From Pseudomonas proteolytica (GTDB taxonomy: Bacteria; Pseudomonadota; Gammaproteobacteria; Pseudomonadales; Pseudomonadaceae): a DNA stretch of 64,000 bases. Under the pieces are notes generated by a model that searched no databases, was not told the origin of the DNA, and was given only the letters and a program-made list of their open reading frames with translations. The stretch covers positions 1-64,000 of the forward strand of contig NZ_VFEV01000030.1 in assembly GCF_007858275.1 (NCBI RefSeq). Direction: 5' to 3'. The translations under genes and the position numbers were made by a program. Positions 43,569-51,962 of the stretch are shown one piece after another; position 1 is the first letter of the stretch, and each line of letters begins with the position of its first letter.

Positions 43569-46091
43569 TTAGAGGCTGCGAGCAACCTGGACCTTCTCGT
43601 AAACTTCGATCTTGTCGCCAGGCTTGACGTCGTTGTAGCTCTTGACGCCGATACCGCATTCCATGCCGGCACGCACTTCGGAAGCGTCATCCTTGAAGCG
43701 GCGCAGGGATTCCAGCTCGCCTTCGAAGATAACGATGTCTTCACGCAGTACACGGATTGGACGGTTGCGGTACACAGTACCTTCGATAACCATGCAACCG
43801 GCAATCGCGCCGAACTTCGGCGAACGGAACACGTCACGAACTTCAGCGATACCCAGGATATTCTCCCGGACGTCACTGCCAAGCATGCCGGTGAGGGCCT
43901 TCTTGACGTCTTCGATGATGTCGTAGATGACGTTGTAGTAACGCATGTCCAGGCCTTCCTGCTCGACGATCTTCCGTGCGCCAGCATCGGCACGCACGTT
44001 GAAGCCGAACAGTACAGCGTTGGAAGCCAGTGCCAGGTTGGCGTCGGACTCGGTGATACCACCGACACCGCCACCGACAACACGCACTTGCACTTCGTCG
44101 TTACCCAGGCCGTTCAAGGCGCCGTTCAACGCTTCGAGGGAACCACGGACGTCAGATTTGAGGACGATGTTGAGCGTCTTCTTCTCTGCCTGGCCCATGT
44201 TCTCGAAGATGTTTTCCAGCTTGCCGGCGTGAGCACGGGCCAGTTTGACTTCGCGGAACTTGCCTTGACGGAACAGAGCCACTTCACGGGCTTTCTTCTC
44301 GTCCGACAGTACGCTCATCTCGTCGCCAGCGTCCGGGGTACCGTCCAGGCCGAGGATCTCGACAGGGATGGATGGACCCGCTTCCTTGATTGGCTTGCCA
44401 TTCTCGTCGAGCATGGCACGTACACGGCCATAGTTCGAACCGACCAGCACCATGTCGCCTTGGCGCAGGGTACCGTCTTGAACCAGAACGGTAGCAACCG
44501 GGCCACGACCTTTGTCGAGACGCGATTCAACCACAACACCACGACCCGGGGCCGATGGGGTTGCCTTGAGTTCCAGGACTTCGGCTTGCAGCAGAACAGC
44601 TTCGAGCAGTTCGTCTACACCAGTACCGACCTTCGCCGAAACCGAAACGAACGGCGTATCACCGCCCCACTCTTCGGAAGTCACACCGTGAACCGACAGT
44701 TCGCTACGGATGCGATCAAGATCAGCGCCCGGCTTGTCGATTTTGTTCACGGCAACAACCAGTGGAACACCAGCGGCCTTGGCGTGCTGGACAGCTTCAA
44801 TGGTCTGCGGCATTACGCCGTCGTCCGCTGCAACTACCAGGATCACGATGTCGGTCGCCTTGGCACCACGGGCACGCATTGCGGTAAACGCGGCGTGACC
44901 TGGGGTGTCAAGGAAGGTGACCATGCCGCGCTCGGTTTCAACGTGGTACGCACCGATGTGCTGGGTGATACCACCGGCTTCGCCGGCAGCTACCTTGGCA
45001 CGACGGATGTAGTCGAGCAGCGAGGTCTTACCATGGTCAACGTGGCCCATTACGGTCACGACTGGCGCACGGGAGAAGGTCTCGCCTTCAAACTTAAGGG
45101 ACTCGGCCAGGGAGTCTTCCAGGGCGGTGTCGCTGACCAGGGTCACTTTGTGGCCCAGTTCTTCGGCTACCAGTTGAGCAGTTTCCTGGTCAAGCACCTG
45201 GTTGATGGTCGCTGGAGTACCCAGTTTGAACATGAACTTGATGATTTCAGCAGCCTTGACCGACATCTGATTGGCCAAATCGCCAACAGTGATGGTCTCG
45301 CCGATCTGCACATCACGCACGACAGGGCCGGTTGGGCTCTGGAAACCGTGGGCGTTGCGTTTTTTCAGCTTGGCCTTGCCGCGACCACCACGACGGAAGC
45401 CATCGCTTTCTTCGTCGGTAGTACGTGGCGCAACGCGTGGAGCAGGCGCTTTCTCTTTGACCGAGGCACGATGCGGAGCGTTTTTACGCTCGCCATCGCC
45501 ACCACCACTGCGACGATTGTTATCGTCGGCACGCGGCTTGTCCGGACGACGAGGTTCGTCGCGCTTGCGAGCGTCAGCAGCAGGTGCTGGCGCAGCGGCA
45601 ACCGGAGCAGCCTCACGCACAGCTTCAACAGGCGCTGCAGGAGCGGCGACTGCATCAGTAGCGGATTGCGCAGCAGCAGGCTGGCGACGCGCTTCTTCTT
45701 CGGCGCGACGCTTGGCTTCTTCTTCAGCCTTCTGACGTGCAGCATTTTCTACTGCGCGACGTTCGTCCATCTCGCGTTTGCGCTCGGCTTCGATTTCTTC
45801 CGGGCTGCGCTGTACGAAGACTTTCTTCTTACGTACTTCAACGCTGATGCTCTTGCTACCAGCCACCCGCAGGGTGCTGGTTGTTTTGCGCTGCAATGTA
45901 ATCTTGCGCGGTTCTTCCACTTTCGCCTTGTGGCTGCTTTTCAAGTGAGTCAGCAACGATTGCTTCTCACTGTCGCTCACATGTTCCTCGGCGGCGGTGT
46001 GCGGCAGACCTGCCTCACGCATCTGCTGCAACAGGCGCTCTACCGGTGTTTTGACCTCATCGGCCAGTTGTTTCACCGTGACTTGCGTCAT
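43569..46091 (-). CDS. infB: Translation initiation factor IF-2
   Basis: 840 aa. An N-terminal helical domain (TVKQLADEVKTPVERLL) precedes a long charged, low-complexity region (about 95-240, A/E/R/P-rich). The GTPase domain has GHVDHGKTS, DTPGH and NKID, followed by domains II-IV binding fMet-tRNA. It recruits initiator tRNA, which is encoded just upstream of the same operon (48259-48335). It starts 27 nt after nusA. Confidence 0.98.
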   Translation of the reverse strand: MTQVTVKQLADEVKTPVERLLQQMREAGLPHTAAEEHVSDSEKQSLLTHLKSSHKAKVEEPRKITLQRKTTSTLRVAGSKSISVEVRKKKVFVQRSPEEIEAERKREMDERRAVENAARQKAEEEAKRRAEEEARRQPAAAQSATDAVAAPAAPVEAVREAAPVAAAPAPAADARKRDEPRRPDKPRADDNNRRSGGGDGERKNAPHRASVKEKAPAPRVAPRTTDEESDGFRRGGRGKAKLKKRNAHGFQSPTGPVVRDVQIGETITVGDLANQMSVKAAEIIKFMFKLGTPATINQVLDQETAQLVAEELGHKVTLVSDTALEDSLAESLKFEGETFSRAPVVTVMGHVDHGKTSLLDYIRRAKVAAGEAGGITQHIGAYHVETERGMVTFLDTPGHAAFTAMRARGAKATDIVILVVAADDGVMPQTIEAVQHAKAAGVPLVVAVNKIDKPGADLDRIRSELSVHGVTSEEWGGDTPFVSVSAKVGTGVDELLEAVLLQAEVLELKATPSAPGRGVVVESRLDKGRGPVATVLVQDGTLRQGDMVLVGSNYGRVRAMLDENGKPIKEAGPSIPVEILGLDGTPDAGDEMSVLSDEKKAREVALFRQGKFREVKLARAHAGKLENIFENMGQAEKKTLNIVLKSDVRGSLEALNGALNGLGNDEVQVRVVGGGVGGITESDANLALASNAVLFGFNVRADAGARKIVEQEGLDMRYYNVIYDIIEDVKKALTGMLGSDVRENILGIAEVRDVFRSPKFGAIAGCMVIEGTVYRNRPIRVLREDIVIFEGELESLRRFKDDASEVRAGMECGIGVKSYNDVKPGDKIEVYEKVQVARSL

Positions 46092-46118
46092 GCACTTCTC
46101 TCCTCAGGCCGCGCCTAA

Positions 46119-47600
46119 TTACTCGAACCAATGGGCTCGGGCGGCCATGATCAACTTGCCGGCACGATCATCGTCAATGCCGTCGATGTCGAGCAGGTCG
46201 TCAATAGACTGCTCGGCCAGGTCTTCGCGGGTAATTACGCCGCGCACCGCCAGTTCCATCGCCAAATCCTTGTCCATACCCTCAAGCGAGAGCAGGTCTT
46301 CGGCCGGATGGGCGTCTGCCAGCTTTTCCTCAGTAGCGATGGCTTTAGTCAACAAGCGATCCTTGGCCCGAGCGCGAAGCTCGTTGACGGTGTCTTCGTC
46401 AAAGCCGTCGATGTTGAGCATTTCCTCCACCGGTACGTAGGCAATCTCTTCCAGGCTGGTGAAGCCTTCATCTACCAGCACCTGTGCCAGATCTTCGTCG
46501 ACTTCCAGCTCGTCGATGAAGTTGCGCAGGATATCGCCGGTTTCTGCTTGCTGCTTAGCCTGGATGTCCGATTCGGTCATGACGTTCAGGGTCCAACCAG
46601 TCAACTGGCTGGCCAGACGCACGTTCTGACCACCGCGACCGATGGCCTGGGCCAGATTGTCTGCGCCAACGGCGATGTCCATTGCATGGGCATCTTCGTC
46701 AACAATAATTGCCGCAACTTCGGCCGGGGACATGGCGTTGATCACGAACTGCGCTGGGTTATCGTCCCACAGCACGATATCCACGCGCTCACCGCCCAAT
46801 TCGCCCGACACTGCCTGGACGCGCGAACCGCGCATACCAATGCAAGCGCCTTGCGGGTCGATGCGTTTGTCCTTGGAGCGGACCGCGATCTTGGCACGCG
46901 AACCCGGGTCGCGGGACGCAGCCATGACTTCGATCAGGCCTTCGGCAATTTCCGGCACTTCGATACGGAACAGCTCGATCAACATTTCCGGCGCAGTACG
47001 CGACAGGATCAGTTGAGGGCCGCGGTTCTCAGTGCGGATTTCCTTGAGTAGCGCGCGCAAACGCACGCCAACACGGAAGGTTTCGCGGGAAATGATGTCT
47101 TCACGGGCCAACAACGCTTCTGCGTTGTTACCCAGGTCGACGATCACGTTGTCGCGAGTCACTTTCTTCACGGTGCCGGAGATGATTTCCCCCAGGCGCT
47201 CGCGATAGGCATCAACAACTTGGGCGCGCTCGGCTTCGCGAACCTTTTGCACGATGACCTGCTTGGCAGTCTGTGCAGCGATGCGGCCGAACTCGATGGA
47301 CTCGATCTTTTCCTCGACGACGTCACCAACCTGGGCACCAGGATGCGTTAACGCAACCTTGCTCGGCCAGGTTTCGATGGCCGGATCATCAAGATCGGCT
47401 TCTTCGACGACCGTCCAGCGACGGAAAGTCTCATAGGCTCCGGTGTGGCGATTGATTTCCACACGCAGATCAACTTCGTCTTCAAAACGCTTTTTGGTAG
47501 CAGTGGCCAGGGCCAGCTCCAGCGCTTCAAAAATCACGTTTGCCGGTACGCCCTTTTCATTGGATACCGACTCAACAACCAGCAGTACTTCTTTGCTCAT
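46119..47600 (-). CDS. nusA: Transcription termination/antitermination factor NusA
   Basis: 493 aa from the ATG at 47600 (MSKEVLLVVESVSNEKG); a 7-residue extension is possible. N-terminal RNA polymerase-binding domain, S1 domain (about 135-200), two KH domains (KH1 region with IRTENRGPQLILSR, KH2 with IGRGGQNVRLASQL) and two C-terminal acidic repeats. It controls pausing, rRNA antitermination and in E. coli its own operon through terminators in the leader, which fits the hairpins at 48.16-48.25 kb. Confidence 0.97.
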   Translation of the reverse strand: MSKEVLLVVESVSNEKGVPANVIFEALELALATATKKRFEDEVDLRVEINRHTGAYETFRRWTVVEEADLDDPAIETWPSKVALTHPGAQVGDVVEEKIESIEFGRIAAQTAKQVIVQKVREAERAQVVDAYRERLGEIISGTVKKVTRDNVIVDLGNNAEALLAREDIISRETFRVGVRLRALLKEIRTENRGPQLILSRTAPEMLIELFRIEVPEIAEGLIEVMAASRDPGSRAKIAVRSKDKRIDPQGACIGMRGSRVQAVSGELGGERVDIVLWDDNPAQFVINAMSPAEVAAIIVDEDAHAMDIAVGADNLAQAIGRGGQNVRLASQLTGWTLNVMTESDIQAKQQAETGDILRNFIDELEVDEDLAQVLVDEGFTSLEEIAYVPVEEMLNIDGFDEDTVNELRARAKDRLLTKAIATEEKLADAHPAEDLLSLEGMDKDLAMELAVRGVITREDLAEQSIDDLLDIDGIDDDRAGKLIMAARAHWFE

Positions 47601-47659
47601 CGTACGCCTCGCCTTTCGCAAGCCATTGGATCCGCGGGATCCGCAGTTTCTGGCACGTC

Positions 47660-48118
47660 TCAGTCAAAACTGGGAATAATGTTGGCCTTGTCGATCATAT
47701 CGATCGGCAACAGGAACTCGTGGTCTTCTACCTGCACCACTACATCCTGTTCTTCTACACCGCGCAGAAGGCCCTGAAAGTTGCGTCGCCCTTCGAAAGG
47801 AGATCGCAGCTTGATCTTCACTTGTTCACCGGCATATTTAGCAAACTGCTCAATAGTGAACAGTGGGCGTTCCATGCCTGGCGAGGAAACTTCGAGGGTG
47901 TATTCAACGGCGATCGGATCTTCAACATCCAGGACACCACTGATCTGACGGCTGACGATGGCACAATCGTCCACCAGCACGCCGCCCTCTTTATCGATAT
48001 AAACGCGCAACATTGAGTGGCGACCTTGAGCCGAAAACTCAATACCCCAGCATTCATAGCCTAGGGCCACGACCACCGGGGCCAGCAAGGCCTGCAACTC
48101 TTCTAGCTTGCTCGACAC
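47660..48118 (-). CDS. rimP: Ribosome maturation factor RimP
   Basis: 152 aa from the GTG at 48118, which has GAGGGGG 7 nt upstream; an ATG at 48136 is in frame but includes the ribosome site within it. Two alpha/beta domains with the family block GYECWGIEFSAQG and SSPGMERPL. It is needed for 30S maturation. First protein gene of rimP-nusA-infB, preceded by tRNA-fMet and tandem terminators. Confidence 0.95.
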   Translation of the reverse strand: MSSKLEELQALLAPVVVALGYECWGIEFSAQGRHSMLRVYIDKEGGVLVDDCAIVSRQISGVLDVEDPIAVEYTLEVSSPGMERPLFTIEQFAKYAGEQVKIKLRSPFEGRRNFQGLLRGVEEQDVVVQVEDHEFLLPIDMIDKANIIPSFD

Positions 48119-48156
48119 CTGAACCCCCTCGTGCATGTATGTGCATGCTGTGCAAA

Positions 48157-48181
48157 ATAAAAAAATGGGCGAAACGCCCAT
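48157..48181 (-). terminator. Terminator in the rimP leader (attenuator-like)
   Basis: ATGGGCG-aaa-CGCCCAT followed on the minus strand by a run of seven T residues, 39 nt upstream of the rimP start. It lies in the transcript from tRNA-fMet into rimP and so should limit read-through. It corresponds in position to the described gammaproteobacterial rimP leader attenuator. Confidence 0.85.
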
Positions 48182-48187
48182 CCTTGA

Positions 48188-48210
48188 AACGCCGTCGAAC
48201 AGCGGCGTTG
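48188..48210 (-). other. Additional hairpin in the rimP leader
   Basis: AACGCCG-tcgaaca-GCGGCGTT type stem between the two terminators; no T-run. It could be an alternative structure affecting either flanking terminator. Confidence 0.5.
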
Positions 48211-48225
48211 AAAGTGTCCAGCTAA

Positions 48226-48248
48226 CAAAAAGCCCCTTAAAAGGGGCT
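48226..48248 (-). terminator. Rho-independent terminator after tRNA-fMet
   Basis: AGCCCCTT-aa-AAGGGGCT with a T-run on the minus strand (48226-48230), 11 nt past the tRNA 3' end. Confidence 0.9.
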
Positions 48249-48258
48249 CCGCTAAAAC

Positions 48259-48335
<77 letters not shown>

Positions 48336-48351
48336 ACAAAGCTGGGGCGGA

Positions 48352-48380
48352 AGTATACGACCGATCCCTTACAGGGTCAA
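48352..48380 (-). promoter_or_regulatory. Promoter of tRNA-fMet / rimP operon
   Basis: Minus-strand TTGACC (48375-48380), 17-nt spacer, TATACT (48352-48357) and a GC-rich discriminator (TCCGCCCC). Strong and of the stringently controlled type; start predicted about 48345, 10 nt before the tRNA. Confidence 0.85.
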
Positions 48381-48400
48381 TGTAACCTTCCACCTACAAG

Positions 48401-48420
48401 AAAGCCCGCAACAGCGGGCT
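48401..48420 (-). terminator. Terminator after tRNA-Leu
   Basis: AGCCCGC-aaca-GCGGGCT followed by TTTCTTG on the minus strand, 12 nt past the tRNA-Leu 3' end; it ends the tpiA-secG-tRNA transcript. Confidence 0.85.
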
Positions 48421-48431
48421 CTCCTGATAAT

Positions 48432-48517
48432 TGGTACCGAGAAGGGGACTCGAACCCCTACACCCTATGGGCACAACCACCTCAAGGTTGCGTGTCTACC
48501 AATTCCACCACCTCGGC
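48432..48517 (-). tRNA. tRNA-Leu (GAG anticodon)
   Basis: 86-nt class II tRNA with a long variable arm and encoded CCA; anticodon loop CTTGAGG gives GAG, reading CUC/CUU. It lies 21 nt past the secG stop, so it is processed from the secG transcript, as leuU is in E. coli. Confidence 0.97.
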
Positions 48518-48538
48518 AATACAGCGTTTACAACCTTC

Positions 48539-48922
48539 TTACTTCTGCTCTTGAGCTGGAGGCACGTCAGTCGCTGGAGTAGCCGACTTTTGCTCTTGAA
48601 GCACCGGGACATCATCAGAAGCCGGTTTTGCTTTTGGAACTTCCAACACTGCTGGATCTGGCAAACCTGCTTGAGTCAGCACATGAGCTTTCTCTTTAGC
48701 AAAGTAACCTAACCCCAGGCTGGTTATGAAGAAACCGGCGGCAAGTATAGCAGTAAACTTACTAAGAAAGGTAGAGGAACCTTGGCTTCCGAACACAGTA
48801 TTTGAAGCACCTGCCCCGAAAGACGCACCAGCGTCCGCACCTTTACCCTGTTGCAGCAATACCAAGGCAACAACGCCCAGTGCACCCAACAGATGAAAAA
48901 CGACTACGACTGTTTCCAGCAT
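48539..48922 (-). CDS. secG: Preprotein translocase subunit SecG
   Basis: 127 aa from the ATG at 48922 (MLETVVVVFHLLGALGVV). Two membrane helices (about 1-22 and 55-75) are separated by the conserved GADAGASFGAGASNTVFGSQGS loop. The C-terminal tail is hydrophilic (QEQKSATPATDVPPAQEQK, an imperfect repeat). It assists SecYE channel function. It starts 4 nt after tpiA. Confidence 0.95.
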   Translation of the reverse strand: MLETVVVVFHLLGALGVVALVLLQQGKGADAGASFGAGASNTVFGSQGSSTFLSKFTAILAAGFFITSLGLGYFAKEKAHVLTQAGLPDPAVLEVPKAKPASDDVPVLQEQKSATPATDVPPAQEQK

Positions 48923-48926
48923 TTTC

Positions 48927-49682
48927 TCAGTTTCCCGCGGCGCGACAAATCGCACCGAACTCATCTGCATTCAGGGAAGCTCCACCAATGAGCCCCCCAT
49001 CGATATCCGGCATGCCGAACAGTTCGACCGCATTGGCCGCCTTCACGCTGCCGCCGTATAGAAGCCGCACACCTTGCGCGACCTCAGAATTCTCTGCCGC
49101 CAACTGCGCGCGGATGGCTGCGTGCACATCCTGCGCCTGTTGCGGTGTAGCAGTCAGCCCGGTGCCAATGGCCCAGACCGGCTCGTAAGCAATCACTGCC
49201 TTTGCAAATGCACCAACACCCAGCTCCTCGATGATGCTGCCCAGCTGACGCGAGACAACTTCAAGAGTCTTGCCGGATTCACGCTGCTCAAGGGTCTCCC
49301 CTATGCACAACACGGGAATCAGGCCACAAGCCTGTGCCGCTGCGAACTTGCGGTTGAGTGTCCCATCACGCTCGCCCATCATCTGACGGCGCTCGGAGTG
49401 CCCAACGAGCACATAGGAACAACCTGCATCAACCAGCTGACTCGGTGCAATTTCACCAGTCAACGCACCCTGCATGGCTTCTACTGCGGAATTCTGCGCG
49501 CCGACCTGGATCGACTTGCCTTTCAAGCCATCAACCACTTGGTTGATATGCAAACAAGGCGGGAATACCGCGATATCGACACCGCTCGGCAGGGCCAAGT
49601 GACGAAGGCCATTGACCAGCTCAGCGACACTGGCGCGGGTACCGTGCATCTTCCAGTTACCAGCTACCATAGTGCGACGCAT
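48927..49682 (-). CDS. tpiA: Triose-phosphate isomerase
   Basis: 251-aa TIM barrel. Lys in NWKMHG, catalytic His in LVGHSERR and catalytic Glu in AYEPVWAIGTG are all present. It interconverts DHAP and glyceraldehyde-3-phosphate. It is followed closely by secG. Confidence 0.97.
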   Translation of the reverse strand: MRRTMVAGNWKMHGTRASVAELVNGLRHLALPSGVDIAVFPPCLHINQVVDGLKGKSIQVGAQNSAVEAMQGALTGEIAPSQLVDAGCSYVLVGHSERRQMMGERDGTLNRKFAAAQACGLIPVLCIGETLEQRESGKTLEVVSRQLGSIIEELGVGAFAKAVIAYEPVWAIGTGLTATPQQAQDVHAAIRAQLAAENSEVAQGVRLLYGGSVKAANAVELFGMPDIDGGLIGGASLNADEFGAICRAAGN

Positions 49683-49748
49683 GCTGTACCTCGTCGGTCA
49701 AAGTGGGCGCAGATGTTACCCAACCGCATCAACACTGGCAAGCCGAAT

Positions 49749-51086
49749 TCAGGCGCAAACTTCAGTTACCAGTTTTGCCAGCTCTTCGGCATAGCCGCGA
49801 ACCTGTGTTTCGTCATCGCCTTCGACCATGACACGCACCAAAGGCTCGGTCCCCGACTTGCGCAACAAGACCCGGCCACGGCCCGCCATGGCGACGGTAA
49901 CACGCTCACAGGCTTCCTTGATGGCCGGGTGCTCGATAGGGTTTTCACCCCCAGAGAAACGCACATTGAGCAGTACCTGAGGACACTTGCGCAATGCTTG
50001 ACGCGCCTGGGCCAGGCTTTCTTCACGGCGACGCAAGGCCAATAGAACCTGCAACGCAGCGATGATCGCATCACCGGTAGTGGTGTGCTGGAAGCACACT
50101 ACGTGCCCGGAATTCTCGCCACCCACCACCCAGTTGCGTTCCAGCAGCTCGGCAATCACGTAGCGGTCGCCAACATTGGCGCGCACAAACGGGATCCCCA
50201 GATCTGCCAGGGCCAACTCCAGCCCCAGGTTACTCATCAAGGTACCGACGACGCCGCCTTGCAGCTTGTTACGCTCATGCAGGTCACGGGCAATGATGAA
50301 CAGCAGGTCGTCACCGTCAACGATGGCGCCCGTGTGATCGACCATCAACACGCGGTCGCCGTCGCCATCAAAGGCAATACCCAGGTCCGCGTGCTCAGCC
50401 AATACCGCCGCCTGCAACTGCCCCATATGGGTCGAGCCGCAGTTGTCGTTGATGTTCAGGCCGTTGGGCTGAGCCGACAGCACAGTCACCTCGGCCCCCA
50501 ACTCCTTGAATACGCTGGGCGCCACCTTGTAGGTCGCACCGTGGGCGCAGTCGATCACCACCTTGAGCCCGGCAAAATTGGTACTGGTGGGCACGCTGCT
50601 TTTGCAAAACTCGATATAACGACCCGAAGCGTCGTTGATCCGCGAAACCTTGCCCAGCTTGCTCGATTCGACGACGGTCATCGGCGCATCCAGCAGCTCT
50701 TCAATCATGTGCTCGATCTCGTCCGGCAGCTTGGTGCCCTGACCCGAAAAGAACTTGATGCCATTATCATCATGGGGATTGTGCGAAGCGCTGATCACAA
50801 TCCCGGCTTCAGCGTGAAAGGTACGCGTGAGGTAAGCGATCGCCGGCGTAGGCATCGGCCCCAGCAACATCACGTCAGCCCCGGCAGCAGACAGGCCCGC
50901 CTCCAATGCAGATTCGAACATGTAACCAGAGATCCGCGTGTCCTTGCCGACCAGGATGCGACATGCCCCCATACTGCGGAAGGCCATCCCGGCCGCCCAG
51001 CCCAGCTTGAGCATGAAATCCGGAGTGATCGGGAATTCGCCGACCCGACCACGAATACCGTCGGTGCCAAAATATTTCTTTGTCAT
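49749..51086 (-). CDS. glmM: Phosphoglucosamine mutase
   Basis: 445 aa, alpha-D-phosphohexomutase family. The phosphoserine is in ISASHNPHDDNGIK, the metal loop is DGDGDRVLM, and the sugar-binding GGENSGH and C-terminal KSGTEPLVRV motifs are complete. It makes glucosamine-1-phosphate for UDP-GlcNAc, peptidoglycan and LPS. It follows folP by 16 nt. Confidence 0.97.
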   Translation of the reverse strand: MTKKYFGTDGIRGRVGEFPITPDFMLKLGWAAGMAFRSMGACRILVGKDTRISGYMFESALEAGLSAAGADVMLLGPMPTPAIAYLTRTFHAEAGIVISASHNPHDDNGIKFFSGQGTKLPDEIEHMIEELLDAPMTVVESSKLGKVSRINDASGRYIEFCKSSVPTSTNFAGLKVVIDCAHGATYKVAPSVFKELGAEVTVLSAQPNGLNINDNCGSTHMGQLQAAVLAEHADLGIAFDGDGDRVLMVDHTGAIVDGDDLLFIIARDLHERNKLQGGVVGTLMSNLGLELALADLGIPFVRANVGDRYVIAELLERNWVVGGENSGHVVCFQHTTTGDAIIAALQVLLALRRREESLAQARQALRKCPQVLLNVRFSGGENPIEHPAIKEACERVTVAMAGRGRVLLRKSGTEPLVRVMVEGDDETQVRGYAEELAKLVTEVCA

Positions 51087-51102
51087 AAGTGCTCCATCAT
51101 TC

Positions 51103-51954
51103 TTATTCGGCTGATTCTACCGCTTCGATCATCCGCACTACGTCAACGGTCTCGGCCACATCGTGCACCCGTAGAATGCGCGCACCCTTGGCGACAGCCA
51201 AGGCCGCCAGGGCCAGTCCGCCGTGCAGGCGCTCGCCCACGGGACGATTCAAGGCCATGCCTATCATGCTCTTGCGCGACACCCCAACCAACAGGGGACG
51301 ACCAAGGGCATGCAGCGACTGCATATGTTTGAACAGGCTCAAGTTGTGCTGCAGGGTTTTGGCAAAACCAAACCCGGGGTCGAGAATGATCCGCTCAGGT
51401 GCAATTCCCACAGCGGCGCATTGGGCAATGCGATCCACCAGGAATTCCGTCACTTCTTCAACAAGGTTGTCGTAGTGCGGAGCGTCCTGCATCGTCCCGG
51501 GTTCACCGAGCATATGCATCAGACAGACCGGCAACCCAGTGGCCGCAGCAGCGTCCAGCGCGCCGTCGCGCTGCAATGAGCGCACGTCGTTGATCAACCC
51601 CGCTCCGAGCCGCGCGGTTTCGCGCATGACGGCAGGGGTCGAGGTGTCTACTGAAATGATTACATCCAATTCGCGATGGATTCGCTCGACAATCGGCGCT
51701 ACACGCTCCATCTCCTCCAATGGGGAGACAGCGCGCGCTCCTGGCCGGGTCGATTCGCCACCAACATCGATCAGGGTCGCGCCTGCAGCGACCATCGCTT
51801 CTGCATGGCGCAATGCCACATCCAGCTGGCTGAAGCGGCCACCGTCAGAAAAGGAATCAGGGGTTACATTGAGAATGCCCATAACGTGAGTACGGGCCAA
51901 ATCAAGAACCCGGCTGCCGCAAGGCAACCGGGTAGAGGGCGACGCAGAAGTCAT
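51103..51954 (-). CDS. folP: Dihydropteroate synthase
   Basis: 283 aa from the ATG at 51954; the longer open frame runs into ftsH and is rejected. TIM barrel with signatures MGILNVTPDSFSDGG and GGESTRPGA. It condenses the FolK product with p-aminobenzoate and is the sulfonamide target. It is tightly packed after ftsH (8-nt gap), as in E. coli. Confidence 0.97.
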   Translation of the reverse strand: MTSASPSTRLPCGSRVLDLARTHVMGILNVTPDSFSDGGRFSQLDVALRHAEAMVAAGATLIDVGGESTRPGARAVSPLEEMERVAPIVERIHRELDVIISVDTSTPAVMRETARLGAGLINDVRSLQRDGALDAAAATGLPVCLMHMLGEPGTMQDAPHYDNLVEEVTEFLVDRIAQCAAVGIAPERIILDPGFGFAKTLQHNLSLFKHMQSLHALGRPLLVGVSRKSMIGMALNRPVGERLHGGLALAALAVAKGARILRVHDVAETVDVVRMIEAVESAE

Positions 51955-51962
51955 TTCAAGCC

